64,000 nt of DNA from Bacteroidaceae bacterium. GTDB taxonomy: Bacteria; Bacteroidota; Bacteroidia; Bacteroidales; Bacteroidaceae. The notes below the pieces were generated by a model. That model was given only the letters and a program-made list of their open reading frames with translations, did not search any database and was not told the origin of the DNA. The position numbers were made by a program, and so were the translations under genes. Each line of letters starts with the position of its first letter. The first letter of the stretch is position 1. This document shows, one piece after another, positions 32,099 through 41,278 of the stretch. The stretch is from the NCBI GenBank assembly GCA_017442185.1, contig JAFSAT010000030.1, forward strand, positions 1 to 64,000, written 5' to 3'.

Positions 32099-33373
32099 TT
32101 ATTTCTTTGCAGGCTTTGAACCGATGAGTGCATAGAACAGCAGATATGCTGCACAGAATAGAACCACCCAGTAGCTTGTCATGTAGTCGGTCATTTCTGC
32201 AACCTGTGCCTGTATGGCGAGCATTACTGCGCAACCGAATACCATTGTCATGAAGATACCCGAAGCTACGGCTGTGTATTTGCCAAGACCCTCAACTGCC
32301 ATGTTGAAGATACCTCCCCACATTACCGATGTGCAAAGACCTACAAGAAGGAATGCAAAGATACCTACGGGAACATTTGCCCAGATAAGAGTCAATGTGC
32401 CCCAGTCGATTCCGGGAACCTCAACGGTTGTTGCAGGATCTGAGAACATACCGAATGCTACAAGGATAAGAGTAGCAACAGACACTACGGTAATCATTGT
32501 GCGGCTTGATACCTTGCTGCCGATACTTGCTCCAACGAAACGTCCGATGAGCATCATGAACCAATATACGGCAACTATCAGACCTGCTGTTGCAGCCGAA
32601 ATGCCAAGCTCGGGGGTGTTAACGAGATACATGTTAACGTATGTGGGAACACCTACCTCGATACCCATATATAGGAATATTGCAAGAATACCCAATACAA
32701 AGTGGCGATAGCCGAGAGCGCCCTTGATGAGGTTTACATCTACCGGTGCCTGCTCGGGCTCTTCAATCTTTGTGAACATTATAACGATGAATGCTACAAT
32801 GAAAATTCCGAGTGCAATCATAAGTGCGGGTGTGGCATCGGCAATTTTTGTATCTTTTGTTATCTCGCCAATGAGGGCACCCATGATAATGTATACCGCA
32901 ACGGCTGCCGATGAATTGAATACACCGCCAAGCTGAATAAGCTGGTTACCGCTGTTACCGCCGCCGCCAAGAATGTTGAGCATGGGGTTTACAACGCAGT
33001 TGAGGATACACATACAGAATCCTGCAATAAAGGCACCCAGAAGATAAACACCGAACACTAAACCAAGGTTTTCTTTGGCATCGAGCATACCGCTTGCCCA
33101 CTGTACCAATATACCTGTGATTCCGATAGCAAGACCAATAAGGGCGGTCTTTTTGTAACCGAATTTTGCAATGAGCATACCTGCGGGAATACCCATGATG
33201 AGATATGCCACAAAGTTTCCATAGTTACCTATCTGTGCAAGAACTTCGGGTATGTCACCCTGTGCTTTGATGATGTTTGCCATGGGTGAACACAGGTTGG
33301 TCACAAAGGCAATCATAGCGAAGAGCGCAATCATTACTATGATGGCTCCCCATTGTTTTTTTTGCTGACTCAT
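32099..33373 (-). CDS. MFS glucose/galactose transporter (FucP/GluP type)
   Basis: A 424-residue inner-membrane protein with 12 membrane segments. It begins KKQWGAIIVMIALFAMIAFVTNLCSPM, in which the family pattern of TM1 is visible, and has MGIPAGMLIAKFGYKKTALIG (about 59-79), the MFS A-like loop with its basic residues. The FucP/GluP family takes up fucose, glucose or galactose with a proton or sodium. Position between galM and galK points to galactose (possibly also glucose). In Bacteroides the same order of three genes is known. No regulator gene is present next to it. Confidence 0.9.
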   Translation of the reverse strand: MSQQKKQWGAIIVMIALFAMIAFVTNLCSPMANIIKAQGDIPEVLAQIGNYGNFVAYLIMGIPAGMLIAKFGYKKTALIGLAIGITGILVQWASGMLDAKENLGLVFGVYLLGAFIAGFCMCILNCVVNPMLNILGGGGNSGNQLIQLGGVFNSSAAVAVYIIMGALIGEITKDTKIADATPALMIALGIFIVAFIVIMFTKIEEPEQAPVDVNLIKGALGYRHFVLGILAIFLYMGIEVGVPTYVNMYLVNTPELGISAATAGLIVAVYWFMMLIGRFVGASIGSKVSSRTMITVVSVATLILVAFGMFSDPATTVEVPGIDWGTLTLIWANVPVGIFAFLLVGLCTSVMWGGIFNMAVEGLGKYTAVASGIFMTMVFGCAVMLAIQAQVAEMTDYMTSYWVVLFCAAYLLFYALIGSKPAKK

Positions 33374-33412
33374 GATGATTTAAGTTTTTAAGTTTTAGGT
33401 TTATTTGTTAAT

Positions 33413-34498
33413 TTATTTCTCTACACCGAATTTGTATACTGTTATTTGCGAGTATGTATGACCGGGTTCTAATACAACACCGGGGAAGTGTGCGCGGTTT
33501 GGTGAATCGGGAAAATGTTGTGCCTCAAAGCATATTGCGCTGCGCTTGGGGAATGTGGCTCCGTGTGCGCCGGCAAAACCGCTGTGCCAATTTGAGGTGT
33601 ATACCTGCACTCCGGGTTCTGTGGTATATACCTCCATTGTGCGTCCGCTTATCGGCTCAGTCACTTTTGCTGCGTAGCTTAGTTCGCCAACCTCTCTCTT
33701 GTTGAGAACGTAGCAGTGGTCGTAACCTGCTCCATGTTTTATCTGTTCTTCATCGGCATCAATGCGGGCACCCACTTCTGTCGGGGTGGTAAAGTCGAAT
33801 GCAGTACCCTTTACCGGAGCTATGCAGCCATAGGGTACCGATGTGTCGTCGATGGGAACAAAAAAGTCTGCGTTTATGTGGCAAATGAGATTGTCTATTG
33901 TTGCCGTTGGATTGGCTATGCCTGATAGTGAGAAGAAACCGTGGCTTGTGAGGTTGACGATTGTCTTTTTGTCGGTTGTTGCTTTGTAGTCTATTTTAAG
34001 TTCATCTTCGTCGCTCAGGGTGTATATGACTGTTACGTCAAGGTTGCCGGGGAATCCCTCTTCCATGTCCGACGAAAGATAGTGCAGTTTGAGTGTTTGG
34101 CAATCGGTCTGCTCGGCATCCCAAACGCGGGCGTGGAATCCTGTGGGGCCGCCATGAAGGTGGTTGGGACCGTTGTTTATTGCTAATTGGTACTCTTTGC
34201 CGTCGAGCGTGAACTTGCCTTTGCAGATGCGATTGCCGTAGCGGCCTACAAGTGTGCTTAGGAATGGCTCGGGGCTGTTAAGGAGGTTGTCGATGCTATC
34301 GTGTCCCTGGATTACGTTGGCGTAAATGCCGTTTTTATCGGGAACCATGATGCTGCAAATTGCTCCGCCATAGTTGGTTATTGCTACTTCGCTGCCTTTT
34401 TTGTTTTTCAATATGAAAAGGGCGGTTTCTTTTCCGTCGATTGTTTTTTTGAAGTCGACGGCCTTCAAGTTGGAAATGTTATTTTCTAAACAGCTCAT
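33413..34498 (-). CDS. galM: Aldose 1-epimerase (galactose mutarotase)
   Basis: A 361-residue cytosolic enzyme, no signal peptide, that interconverts beta- and alpha-galactose ahead of galactokinase. Visible are GRYGNRICKGKFTLDGKEYQLAINNGPNHLHGGPTGFHARVW (about 86-127), with substrate-binding arginine and histidine, then NLTSHGFFSLSG with the general-acid histidine, and VQVYTSNW (about 299-306). The catalytic glutamate is in ICFEAQHFPDSPN (about 323-335). It is the first gene of the operon, with a promoter and a palindrome upstream. Length is normal for the family. Confidence 0.95.
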   Translation of the reverse strand: MSCLENNISNLKAVDFKKTIDGKETALFILKNKKGSEVAITNYGGAICSIMVPDKNGIYANVIQGHDSIDNLLNSPEPFLSTLVGRYGNRICKGKFTLDGKEYQLAINNGPNHLHGGPTGFHARVWDAEQTDCQTLKLHYLSSDMEEGFPGNLDVTVIYTLSDEDELKIDYKATTDKKTIVNLTSHGFFSLSGIANPTATIDNLICHINADFFVPIDDTSVPYGCIAPVKGTAFDFTTPTEVGARIDADEEQIKHGAGYDHCYVLNKREVGELSYAAKVTEPISGRTMEVYTTEPGVQVYTSNWHSGFAGAHGATFPKRSAICFEAQHFPDSPNRAHFPGVVLEPGHTYSQITVYKFGVEK

Positions 34499-34593
34499 AT
34501 TTTATAGTTTATCTGTTTTTTGTCGGTTGCTCTTTGTACTTCTTTTATATATAGATTTTACGTTCTATTTCTGCGAATGTACAAAGTATTTTG

Positions 34594-34628
34594 CAAATTA
34601 ACTAAAAATATGGCTTACTTCAAAGTAA
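34594..34628 (-). promoter_or_regulatory. Candidate promoter and palindromic operator of the galactose operon
   Basis: On the minus strand TTTG (plus 34621-34624) and a -7-like TAATTTG (plus 34594-34600) are 20 bases apart. The -33 box lies in a 14-bp palindrome TTACTTCAAAGTAA (34615-34628), which has 6-bp perfect arms. A second possible -7, TACTTTG, lies slightly nearer the gene. A regulator over the -33 box would suit sugar control. The start codon is about 95 bases downstream. The remainder of 34499-34834 is repeat copy E. Confidence 0.5.
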
Positions 34629-34650
34629 TTTGAAAATAAATTTTTTGTGT

Positions 34651-34834
34651 AAGAAGCTGTTTAAATTTATATCGTTAAGTTTTTTATAGAGCAAAATAGA
34701 ATATTTTATTATTTTTTGAGGGCACGTAGCGGGCTACGTAACCTAAATAAAGAAGAAAACAGACATTTTTGAATATAAAAAACAACGAAATAACGCTAAA
34801 CAAAACATTTATTAGAAATTTAAACAGCTTCTAA
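34651..34834. repeat. Dispersed inverted-end element, copy E (best-preserved)
   Basis: The two ends carry a perfect 17-bp terminal inverted repeat, AGAAGCTGTTTAAATTT at 34653-34669 and its complement at 34816-34832. The 184-bp body includes TTTTTATAGAGCAAAA (shared with copies A and F) and an inner palindrome CGTAGCGGGCTACG at about 34725-34738. It abuts the folC stop codon on the minus strand. It has no coding capacity, so it would have to be mobilised in trans if it moves. Confidence 0.88.
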
Positions 34835-36115
34835 TTATTTTGCTGATAGCAGGTCGGCTACAATAAAGCAGCTGCCCCCTATAAAAATAAGGTCGTCGGG
34901 GGTTGCGTCGGCTGTGGCAGCTTGCAGAGCTGAGGCTACCGAGGGGTAACTGTTGCCTGTCAGATTGTGGGCGGCGGCTTTTTGTGCAAGTTCTTCACAG
35001 GGAAGGGCACGCTTTACGCTTGCTTGCGTGAAATAGTAGCAGGCATCCTTAGGCAGCAGGGTGAGCACGCTGTCTATATCCTTGTCGCTCACCATACCGA
35101 AGATTATGCGCAGGGTCTTATACTTTTGGCGTGACAGCTGTTCCGTTATGTAGGATATGCCGGCGGTGTTGTGTCCTGCATCGCAAATGGTGCGGGGTGT
35201 GTTGCGTATCGTTTGCCAACGCCCCATGAGACCTGTGGTGCTTGTTACATTGGCAAAGCCTTTTTTTATTGCCTCGTGCTCTATTGTATAACCTTTCTCT
35301 TTGAGCAGGTTCAGTGCCGACAGCAGGGTGCGTGTGTTTTTTACCTGATAATCACCCCCAAGCTCTCCATGCAACACTCCATAATCGGCTGTGATGTATG
35401 TGTAACCATCTGCTGTGGGAGTGGCACTTTGTAAAAGGTCGCTCTCCTCGGCAAATATTATGGGGGCCGACTCTTGCGTTGCTTTTTGTAGGAATACGGG
35501 GCGTGTTTCGGGGGTTGTTTCACCTATTACCACAGGCGTTCCCTGTTTTATTATTCCGGCTTTTTCACTTGCTATTTGCGCAAGGGTATTGCCCAGGAAT
35601 TGTGTGTGGTCGTGGCTTATATTGGTTATTATGCAGACGTCGGGGGCTATTATGTTGGTACAGTCGAGACGTCCGCCAAGTCCCACCTCGACAACTGCAA
35701 CATCCACCTGTTGCATGGCAAAATAGTGAAATGCCATAGCTGTTGTAAGTTCAAAGAACGAGGGGTGCAAAGGCTCGAAAAAGGTGCGCTCTTTTTCTAC
35801 AAAATCAACAACAAAATCTTTGCTTACGGGCTTGCCGTTCACACGTATACGTTCACGAAAATCAATAAGGTGGGGCGATGTATATAACCCCACTTTATAG
35901 CCGGATGCCTGCAGTATGGATGCAAGGGTGTGCGATGTTGAGCCTTTTCCGTTGGTGCCGGCAATGTGTATTGTTCGGAATTTACGGTGAGGATGTCCCA
36001 GATGTTTGTCAAGAAGGATTGTTGTTTCGAGTCCCTCTTTATATGCAGAACTGCCCACCTGCTGAAACAGCGGTGCGCAGTTAAAAAGATATTCTATTGT
36101 CTCTTCGTAGTTCAT
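34835..36115 (-). CDS. folC: Folylpolyglutamate/dihydrofolate synthase
   Basis: A 426-residue ATP-dependent ligase of the Mur ligase fold. The P-loop GTNGKGSTSH (about 54-63) is typical, as are NISHDHTQFLGNTLAQIASEKAGIIK (about 163-188) with metal- and substrate-binding residues, and the C-terminal DAGHNTAGI (about 312-320). It adds glutamate to dihydropteroate and/or folates. The gene starts 7 bases after dnaJ, so it is probably the last gene of a grpE-dnaJ-folC unit. Repeat copy E begins directly after the stop codon. No adjacent folate genes; the mixed operon with chaperones is unusual but may simply reflect packing. Confidence 0.94.
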   Translation of the reverse strand: MNYEETIEYLFNCAPLFQQVGSSAYKEGLETTILLDKHLGHPHRKFRTIHIAGTNGKGSTSHTLASILQASGYKVGLYTSPHLIDFRERIRVNGKPVSKDFVVDFVEKERTFFEPLHPSFFELTTAMAFHYFAMQQVDVAVVEVGLGGRLDCTNIIAPDVCIITNISHDHTQFLGNTLAQIASEKAGIIKQGTPVVIGETTPETRPVFLQKATQESAPIIFAEESDLLQSATPTADGYTYITADYGVLHGELGGDYQVKNTRTLLSALNLLKEKGYTIEHEAIKKGFANVTSTTGLMGRWQTIRNTPRTICDAGHNTAGISYITEQLSRQKYKTLRIIFGMVSDKDIDSVLTLLPKDACYYFTQASVKRALPCEELAQKAAAHNLTGNSYPSVASALQAATADATPDDLIFIGGSCFIVADLLSAK

Positions 36116-36122
36116 GGGTGTG

Positions 36123-37280
36123 TCAGTCGAACAGATTGCGGAAACGGCGGAATATTTGCTCTTTTATGCTGTCGGTGGGCTTGAAGTTCTCTGAATCACG
36201 GAAACTTTCTATTGTTTTTTTCTCTTCCTTTGTGAGTGTTTCGGGTATGTAGATGCTTACATTGACTACAATGTCGCCACGTCCGTATTCGTTAAGTGCC
36301 GGAAGTCCTTTTCCTCTGAGACGCAATGTCTTGCCGGGCTGTGTTCCGGGTTCTATGGTGAGCTTTACGTTGTCTCCCAGAGTGGGAACCTCTGCCGTAC
36401 CGCCGAGTGTTGCAGTGGGAATGTCGAGCAACAGATTGTATATGAGGTCTTTTTCGTCGCGCAAAAGGGTGGGATGTTTCTCCTCCTCTATTTGAATGAG
36501 AAGGTCGCCCGAAATTCCATTTTGCTTGCCGGCGTTTCCTTTGCCTCGCATTGATAGTTGCATGCCGTCGGCTACGCCTGCCGGTATTTGTACTTCAACA
36601 ACCTCTTCGCCCATTGTTATTCCGTCGCCGCTGCAATGTTTACACTTATTCTTTATTATTTTGCCGTCGCCGCCGCAACGTTGGCACACGCTTTCGCTGT
36701 TCATTATGCCGAAGGGTGTACGCACTGTACGCACCGTGCGTCCTGTGCCGTTACATTCGGGACACGTTTCGGTTGCATTGCCTTCGGCACCGCTTCCGTT
36801 GCAATGGGGGCAGGGTACATATTTTTTAAGTTTGAATTTTTTTGTTACTCCCTCGGATATCTCTTTCAGTGTGAGTTTTACTTTCACGCGAAGGTCGCTG
36901 CCGCGATAGCGTGCCTGGCGTGCACGTCCGCCTGCTCCGCCGAATCCTCCGAATCCCCCTCCGAATCCTCCGCCGAAGATGTCTCCGAACATTGAGAATA
37001 TGTCGTTTATATCCATTCCTTGTGCTCCGCCGAATCCGCCGAATCCTTCGGGGCCGTTCACTCCTTCGAAGCCATATTGGTCGTAACGAGCTTTTTTGTC
37101 AGGGTCGCTCAGCACGCTGTAAGCCTCGGCTGCTTCTTTGAATTTCTCTTCGGCCACCTTGTCGCCCGGATTTTTATCGGGGTGGTATTGCATGGCCTTG
37201 CGACGATATGCTTTTTTTATATCGTTTGCCGAGGCGTTTCTATCGACGCCGAGCACTTCATAGTAGTCTTGTTTTGCCAT
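36123..37280 (-). CDS. dnaJ: Chaperone protein DnaJ
   Basis: A 385-residue full-length (type I) J protein. The J domain (3-70) has YHPDKNPG with the HPD motif (about 33-35), then a Gly/Phe-rich linker (about 75-120, FGGFGGAQG... and repeated GGFGG words). Next is the four-repeat zinc domain: [24 protein letters not shown] and CKHCSGDG (about 157-225). A C-terminal substrate-binding region follows (about 230-375). It stimulates the DnaK ATPase and delivers unfolded proteins. grpE lies 12 bases upstream; dnaK is not in the window. Confidence 0.97.
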   Translation of the reverse strand: MAKQDYYEVLGVDRNASANDIKKAYRRKAMQYHPDKNPGDKVAEEKFKEAAEAYSVLSDPDKKARYDQYGFEGVNGPEGFGGFGGAQGMDINDIFSMFGDIFGGGFGGGFGGFGGAGGRARQARYRGSDLRVKVKLTLKEISEGVTKKFKLKKYVPCPHCNGSGAEGNATETCPECNGTGRTVRTVRTPFGIMNSESVCQRCGGDGKIIKNKCKHCSGDGITMGEEVVEVQIPAGVADGMQLSMRGKGNAGKQNGISGDLLIQIEEEKHPTLLRDEKDLIYNLLLDIPTATLGGTAEVPTLGDNVKLTIEPGTQPGKTLRLRGKGLPALNEYGRGDIVVNVSIYIPETLTKEEKKTIESFRDSENFKPTDSIKEQIFRRFRNLFD

Positions 37281-37292
37281 ATTGTGTGTCGT

Positions 37293-37874
37293 TTATTCTC
37301 CCACGGCAACTTTTGCGTGGCGTATAACTTTGTCGTTTAATGTATATCCTGTCTGTATGCAGTCGAGCACTTTACCTTTGAGATTTTCTGCGGGTGCGGG
37401 AACCATAGCTATTGCTTCGTGAAAATCTGTGTCGAAGTTTGCGCCCTCTGTCTCAATCTTGGCAAGTCCGTTTTGTTTGAGTATTGTGACAAATTTGTTA
37501 TATATCAGCTCTATTCCGGTGAGAATCTCTTTTGCGTTGTCATCTTTTGCCATGTTAGCAAGGGCACGCTCAAAGTCGTCGAGCACAGGTAGAATAGACT
37601 CTATTGTGCGTTCGCAACCATTTTTTATAAGTTCGGCTTTCTCTTTTATGGTGCGTTTGCGGTAGTTGTCAAATTCGGCCACTTGACGCAGATATTTGTC
37701 ATTAAGCTCGGCTATTTTCTCATTTGCTTCGTCAAGCTCTTTTTGCATTTGCTCCTCTTGAGTCAGGGGCTTTTGTGTTTCAGCAGTCTCTGCGCTCTCT
37801 GTATTCTCTGCGCCGGTGTTGTCTACATTCTCCAATGTTTCGTCCAATGTCTCGTTGTTCTCTTTTTTATTCAT
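37293..37874 (-). CDS. grpE: Nucleotide exchange factor GrpE
   Basis: A 193-residue protein: a long acidic N-terminal tail (about 1-40, MNKKENNETLDETLENVDN), a coiled-coil (about 40-100) with ELNDKYLRQVAEFDNYRKRTIKEKAELIKNG (about 55-85), and a C-terminal beta domain (about 115-190) with FDTDFHEAIAMVPAP and GYTLNDKVIRHAKVAVG, the family signature. It swaps ADP on DnaK. It heads the grpE-dnaJ-folC unit, with a promoter upstream facing away from the sulfatase gene. Confidence 0.95.
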   Translation of the reverse strand: MNKKENNETLDETLENVDNTGAENTESAETAETQKPLTQEEQMQKELDEANEKIAELNDKYLRQVAEFDNYRKRTIKEKAELIKNGCERTIESILPVLDDFERALANMAKDDNAKEILTGIELIYNKFVTILKQNGLAKIETEGANFDTDFHEAIAMVPAPAENLKGKVLDCIQTGYTLNDKVIRHAKVAVGE

Positions 37875-37962
37875 GGTTATTGCTCGCTTCTTTTTGTCTG
37901 ATTATTACATTTTATTATATAACAAAAATCTTGCCGACAGGGTTTTTGTGACAAAAACGGGG

Positions 37963-37970
37963 CAAAGGTA
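37963..37970 (-). promoter_or_regulatory. -7 box for grpE
   Basis: TACCTTTG on the minus strand (plus CAAAGGTA), 88 bases before the grpE start codon. Possible TTG boxes upstream are not at the ideal distance. The divergent sulfatase promoter begins 39 bases further on. Confidence 0.5.
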
Positions 37971-38008
37971 ACTCTTTTGTCTGACAATGTGTGCCAAAAT
38001 GTCGTAAA

Positions 38009-38040
38009 TTTGTTTTTTTCGTGCGGATGTACTATCTTCG
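38009..38040 (+). promoter_or_regulatory. Promoter of the sulfatase gene
   Basis: TTTG at 38009-38012 and TATCTTCG at 38033-38040, spaced 20 bases, 36 bases before the start codon. Close match to the Bacteroides consensus. Confidence 0.65.
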
Positions 38041-38075
38041 TGCTGTAATATGTAATAATTATAATATAAATCTTT

Positions 38076-39677
38076 ATGAATATTCTTAAAAGCAGGTTGT
38101 TGCCGGTTGCCGCACTTGTTGCATCGTCGGGTGTATGTGCTCAAAACGCCGAGGCTGACAGGCCTAATGTAGTACTTATATATGCCGACGACTTGGGCTT
38201 TGGCGATTTGAGCTGTTACGGCGCACGTAATGTCTCTACACCCAATGTGGATGCTCTTGCACAGAATGGGTTACGCTTTACCAATGCACATTCGGTGGCT
38301 TCCACAAGTACTCCGTCGCGCTATTCTCTGCTCACCGGCGAGTACCCATGGCGAAAAGAGGGTACAGATGTGGCTGCCGGGAATGCTGCGATGATAATAT
38401 CTCCCGAACAGTTTACCGTGGCAGATGTCTTTAAGAAGGCACATTATAGGACTGCCGCATTCGGTAAATGGCATTTGGGGCTTGGAGCGCAAACCGGCGC
38501 ACAAGATTGGAATGGTGTTGTTTCGCCGGCCCTTTCCGATATTGGGTTCGACTACTCATACATTATGGCTGCAACAGCCGACCGTGTGCCATGCGTCTTC
38601 ATAGAGAATGGTCGTGTGGCAAATTACGACCCGTCGTCGCCCATAGAGGTCAGTTACAGTAGGAATTTCCCGGGTGAGCCTACGGGGCGCGAGAATCCCG
38701 AACTTTTATATAATCTTAAACATTCTCACGGACACGATATGTCCATTGTGAACGGTATCGGGCGCATAGGATTCATGAGGGGCGGCGGCAATGCTCTATG
38801 GAAGGATGAGAATATAGCCGATTCCATCACTGCACGCGCAGTGGATTTTATAGAAAAGAGCGACGATGCTCCGTTCTTCATATACTTTGCCACAAATGAT
38901 GTTCATGTGCCTCGTTTTCCCCACGAGCGCTTCCGCGGTGCCACCGGTATGGGGTTGCGTGGCGATGCAATAGCACAATTCGATTGGTGTGTGGGACAGG
39001 TGGTGGATGCCTTGCGCCGTAAAGGAATTTTAGACAACACAGTGATAATTCTCACCAGCGACAATGGCCCTGTTGTTGATGACGGATATGCCGACAGTGC
39101 CGAGGAACTTCTGAACGGTCACGACCCGATGGGTGGTTTGCGCGGCGGAAAATACAGCTGCTTCGAGGCAGGCACACGAGTACCGTTTATCGTACATTGG
39201 CCCGAGCGCATCAAGAAGGGGGCTGTTAAAGAGGGCCTTGTTTCGCAGATAGATTTTGTAAGTGCAATGGCCGGCCTTGTGAATGTGTCACTTCCCAAGG
39301 ATGCCGCTCCCGATGCAAATGACGATGCCAAGGAGTATTGGTTTAATCCCGACAAAGGTTTGCAACGTCTGTATGTTGTTCAGATGGCCTCTAATCACAC
39401 ACTCTCGTTGCGCATGGATGATTGGAAATATATCTCCCCGAGCAACGGTCCCAAAATGGTACCCTGGGGGCCGAAAATCGAGACAGGGTATCTCGCCGAG
39501 CCGCAGTTATACAGAATCATGGACAACAAGAAGCAATCAATAATTCCCGATTATTCATCAGTCCCCGATGACCCGTGCGAAACTGTCAATCTGGCAGACG
39601 AATATCCGAATGTGGTTGAGAGAATGAATAATATCCTCAATGATATTCGCGAAAAGGGCGTCGCATGGGAGGATTGA
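38076..39677 (+). CDS. Secreted serine-type sulfatase (S1 family)
   Basis: A 533-residue exported enzyme (signal peptide about 1-22, ending GVCAQ). The metal-binding pair is in YADDLGFGD (D38, D39). The active-site motif reads STPSR (78-82) followed by YSLLTG, so Ser78 rather than Cys would be converted to formylglycine; this needs a serine-type maturase of the anSME class, not seen in the window. Later motifs are AAFGKWHLG (about 128-136), TSDNGP (about 328-333) and GGKYSCFEAGTRVPFIVHWP (about 357-376). Such enzymes remove sulfate from mucins or glycosaminoglycans. Substrate subfamily cannot be set. The helicase gene begins 37 bases later on the same strand. Confidence 0.92.
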   Translation: MNILKSRLLPVAALVASSGVCAQNAEADRPNVVLIYADDLGFGDLSCYGARNVSTPNVDALAQNGLRFTNAHSVASTSTPSRYSLLTGEYPWRKEGTDVAAGNAAMIISPEQFTVADVFKKAHYRTAAFGKWHLGLGAQTGAQDWNGVVSPALSDIGFDYSYIMAATADRVPCVFIENGRVANYDPSSPIEVSYSRNFPGEPTGRENPELLYNLKHSHGHDMSIVNGIGRIGFMRGGGNALWKDENIADSITARAVDFIEKSDDAPFFIYFATNDVHVPRFPHERFRGATGMGLRGDAIAQFDWCVGQVVDALRRKGILDNTVIILTSDNGPVVDDGYADSAEELLNGHDPMGGLRGGKYSCFEAGTRVPFIVHWPERIKKGAVKEGLVSQIDFVSAMAGLVNVSLPKDAAPDANDDAKEYWFNPDKGLQRLYVVQMASNHTLSLRMDDWKYISPSNGPKMVPWGPKIETGYLAEPQLYRIMDNKKQSIIPDYSSVPDDPCETVNLADEYPNVVERMNNILNDIREKGVAWED

Positions 39678-39714
39678 ATATGCTCGATTGCCCACCTTAT
39701 ATAATCTGCATAAT

Positions 39715-41046
39715 ATGATACTTACGACAGAGCAGGCCTGTGCCCTGCGCAATATGAATATATCGGAACTGAATGTGATGCAGCAAGCGGCGGTAGAGCA
39801 TTGCCGCAACGAACGCAACATGGTTCTCCTCTCGCCCACAGGAACAGGAAAAACATTAGCCTACCTGTTGCCATTGTTGGAGAGGCTCGACAAAGAGTCG
39901 GCCGCAGTTCAAGCATTAGTAGTGCTCCCCTCACGCGAGCTTGCACGTCAGGTGAGCGATGTGTGGCGCAGCATGGGAACGCCCTATCGCATGGTGGCGC
40001 TTCATGGCGGTCGTTCCGTGAGCGAAGAGGTCGCAAGGATAAGCGGTGCTCAGCCGTCGATTATTGCAGGAACACCCGGGCGGCTGATAGACCATCTGAA
40101 GCACGGTAACCTGTCGGCAGAATCATGCAGCATGCTTGTCATTGACGAGTTTGACAAATGCCTGGAGATGGGCTTCCGCGACGAGATGGAGCAATTGCTG
40201 ACGTTGTTGCCGGCTGTGGAGACACGCTGGCTGCTCTCGGCAACCGATAGCGACGAGATTCCTCATTTTGCAGGGGCCGATGCGGTGGAACATCTCGACT
40301 TTCGCACACAGGACGAGGTACCTCTGCAACGCACATCGTTTTATAAGATAACCACCTTGCCCGACAATCGTCTGCATGCCCTTTTTGAACTACTGTGTAG
40401 TTTGCGAGGGGAGCCGGCCATCGTCTTCTGCAATTTTCGCGAGACAGTAGACGAGGTGCGCCGCTTTCTTGCATGCAATCGTCTTGTGGTATCTGCCTAT
40501 CATGGCGCCCTTGAACAAAAAGAGCGCGAACTTGCCATATACCGCTTTGCGAGCGGATGTACCAACATACTCATAAGTACCGACCTTGCCGCACGAGGGC
40601 TCGATATAAAAGATGTGCGTCACGTTATTCATTTTCAACGTCCGATGACTGCCGAGATTTTTACGCATCGCAATGGACGCACTGCACGTTGGGATGCCGA
40701 CGGTGCGGCATATATAATAACCTACCCCGAGAATCAGTTGCCCGACTTTGTTCCGCAAAAAATTACGGAATACAAAATGCCGCACAAAATTATTCTCCCC
40801 GATGCTCCGCAGTGGGTTGCATTATATATCGGCAAGGGAAAGCGCGACAAGATAAGTCGTGGCGATATTGCCGGATTTTTTATGAAAAAGGGAGGTCTCG
40901 GGGCCGACGAACTTGGAACAATTGTCGTATTTGACCGCTATTCGTATGCCGCTGTGCGGCGAAATAAGATGCGCCGACTGCTTTCACTTATAGCAGGCGA
41001 AAAAATCAAAGGAATAAAAACGATAATAGAACCGATAAGGATTTAG
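39715..41046 (+). CDS. DEAD-box-type RNA helicase, DbpA-like
   Basis: The ATG at 39715 (MILTTEQ) is chosen; an earlier one overlaps the sulfatase. The 443-residue protein has the SF2 motifs: PTGTGKT (motif I), PSRELARQ (Ia), a variant motif II DEFD where DEAD is usual, SAT (III), and C-terminal STDLAARGLDI (V) with HRNGRTAR in place of the common HRIGRTGR (VI). The last 75 residues (YIGKGKRDKISRGDIAGFFMKKGGLGADELGTIVVFDRYSYAAV) form the DbpA RNA-recognition domain that binds the 23S rRNA peptidyl-transferase hairpin. A role in 50S assembly is likely. The changes in motifs II and VI deserve attention but do not rule out activity. It probably follows the sulfatase in a message. Confidence 0.88.
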   Translation: MILTTEQACALRNMNISELNVMQQAAVEHCRNERNMVLLSPTGTGKTLAYLLPLLERLDKESAAVQALVVLPSRELARQVSDVWRSMGTPYRMVALHGGRSVSEEVARISGAQPSIIAGTPGRLIDHLKHGNLSAESCSMLVIDEFDKCLEMGFRDEMEQLLTLLPAVETRWLLSATDSDEIPHFAGADAVEHLDFRTQDEVPLQRTSFYKITTLPDNRLHALFELLCSLRGEPAIVFCNFRETVDEVRRFLACNRLVVSAYHGALEQKERELAIYRFASGCTNILISTDLAARGLDIKDVRHVIHFQRPMTAEIFTHRNGRTARWDADGAAYIITYPENQLPDFVPQKITEYKMPHKIILPDAPQWVALYIGKGKRDKISRGDIAGFFMKKGGLGADELGTIVVFDRYSYAAVRRNKMRRLLSLIAGEKIKGIKTIIEPIRI

Positions 41047-41151
41047 AAACTTTTTAAATTTCTAAAAATATTTTCTTAGTAGAAAATGTGTTGTTTGTTT
41101 CACCATTTTTGCTCTATAAAAAATGGCGATATAAGCTCAAACAACTTCTTA
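41044..41151. repeat. Dispersed inverted-end element, copy F
   Basis: The element runs from TAGAAACTTTTTAAATTT at 41044 to AAACAACTTCTTA at 41151, with diverged ends. In reverse it aligns with copy A through TTTTTTATAGAGCAAAAA, TGGTGAAACAAACAA and AAGAAAATATTTTTAGAAA. Its first three bases are the TAG stop codon of the helicase gene. Confidence 0.72.
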
Positions 41152-41246
41152 AAGCCGCTTCTTGGTATTATATGATTGCACATGCACTGCCATATTGTGT
41201 TATTTTTGCATATAATTGGCTCAAATATTTAAAAAACGTTTGTTTT

Positions 41247-41278
41247 TTTGTCGCAGTAATAAAAAAATGTTAACTTAG
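41247..41278 (+). promoter_or_regulatory. Promoter of the serC operon
   Basis: TTTG at 41247-41250 and TAACTTAG at 41271-41278, spaced 20 bases, 151 bases before the serC start codon. The intergenic stretch 41047-41429 otherwise holds copy F, a weak ATTAAACAGCTTC end-like word at 41321-41333, and a 5' leader without a recognised riboswitch. Confidence 0.6.
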
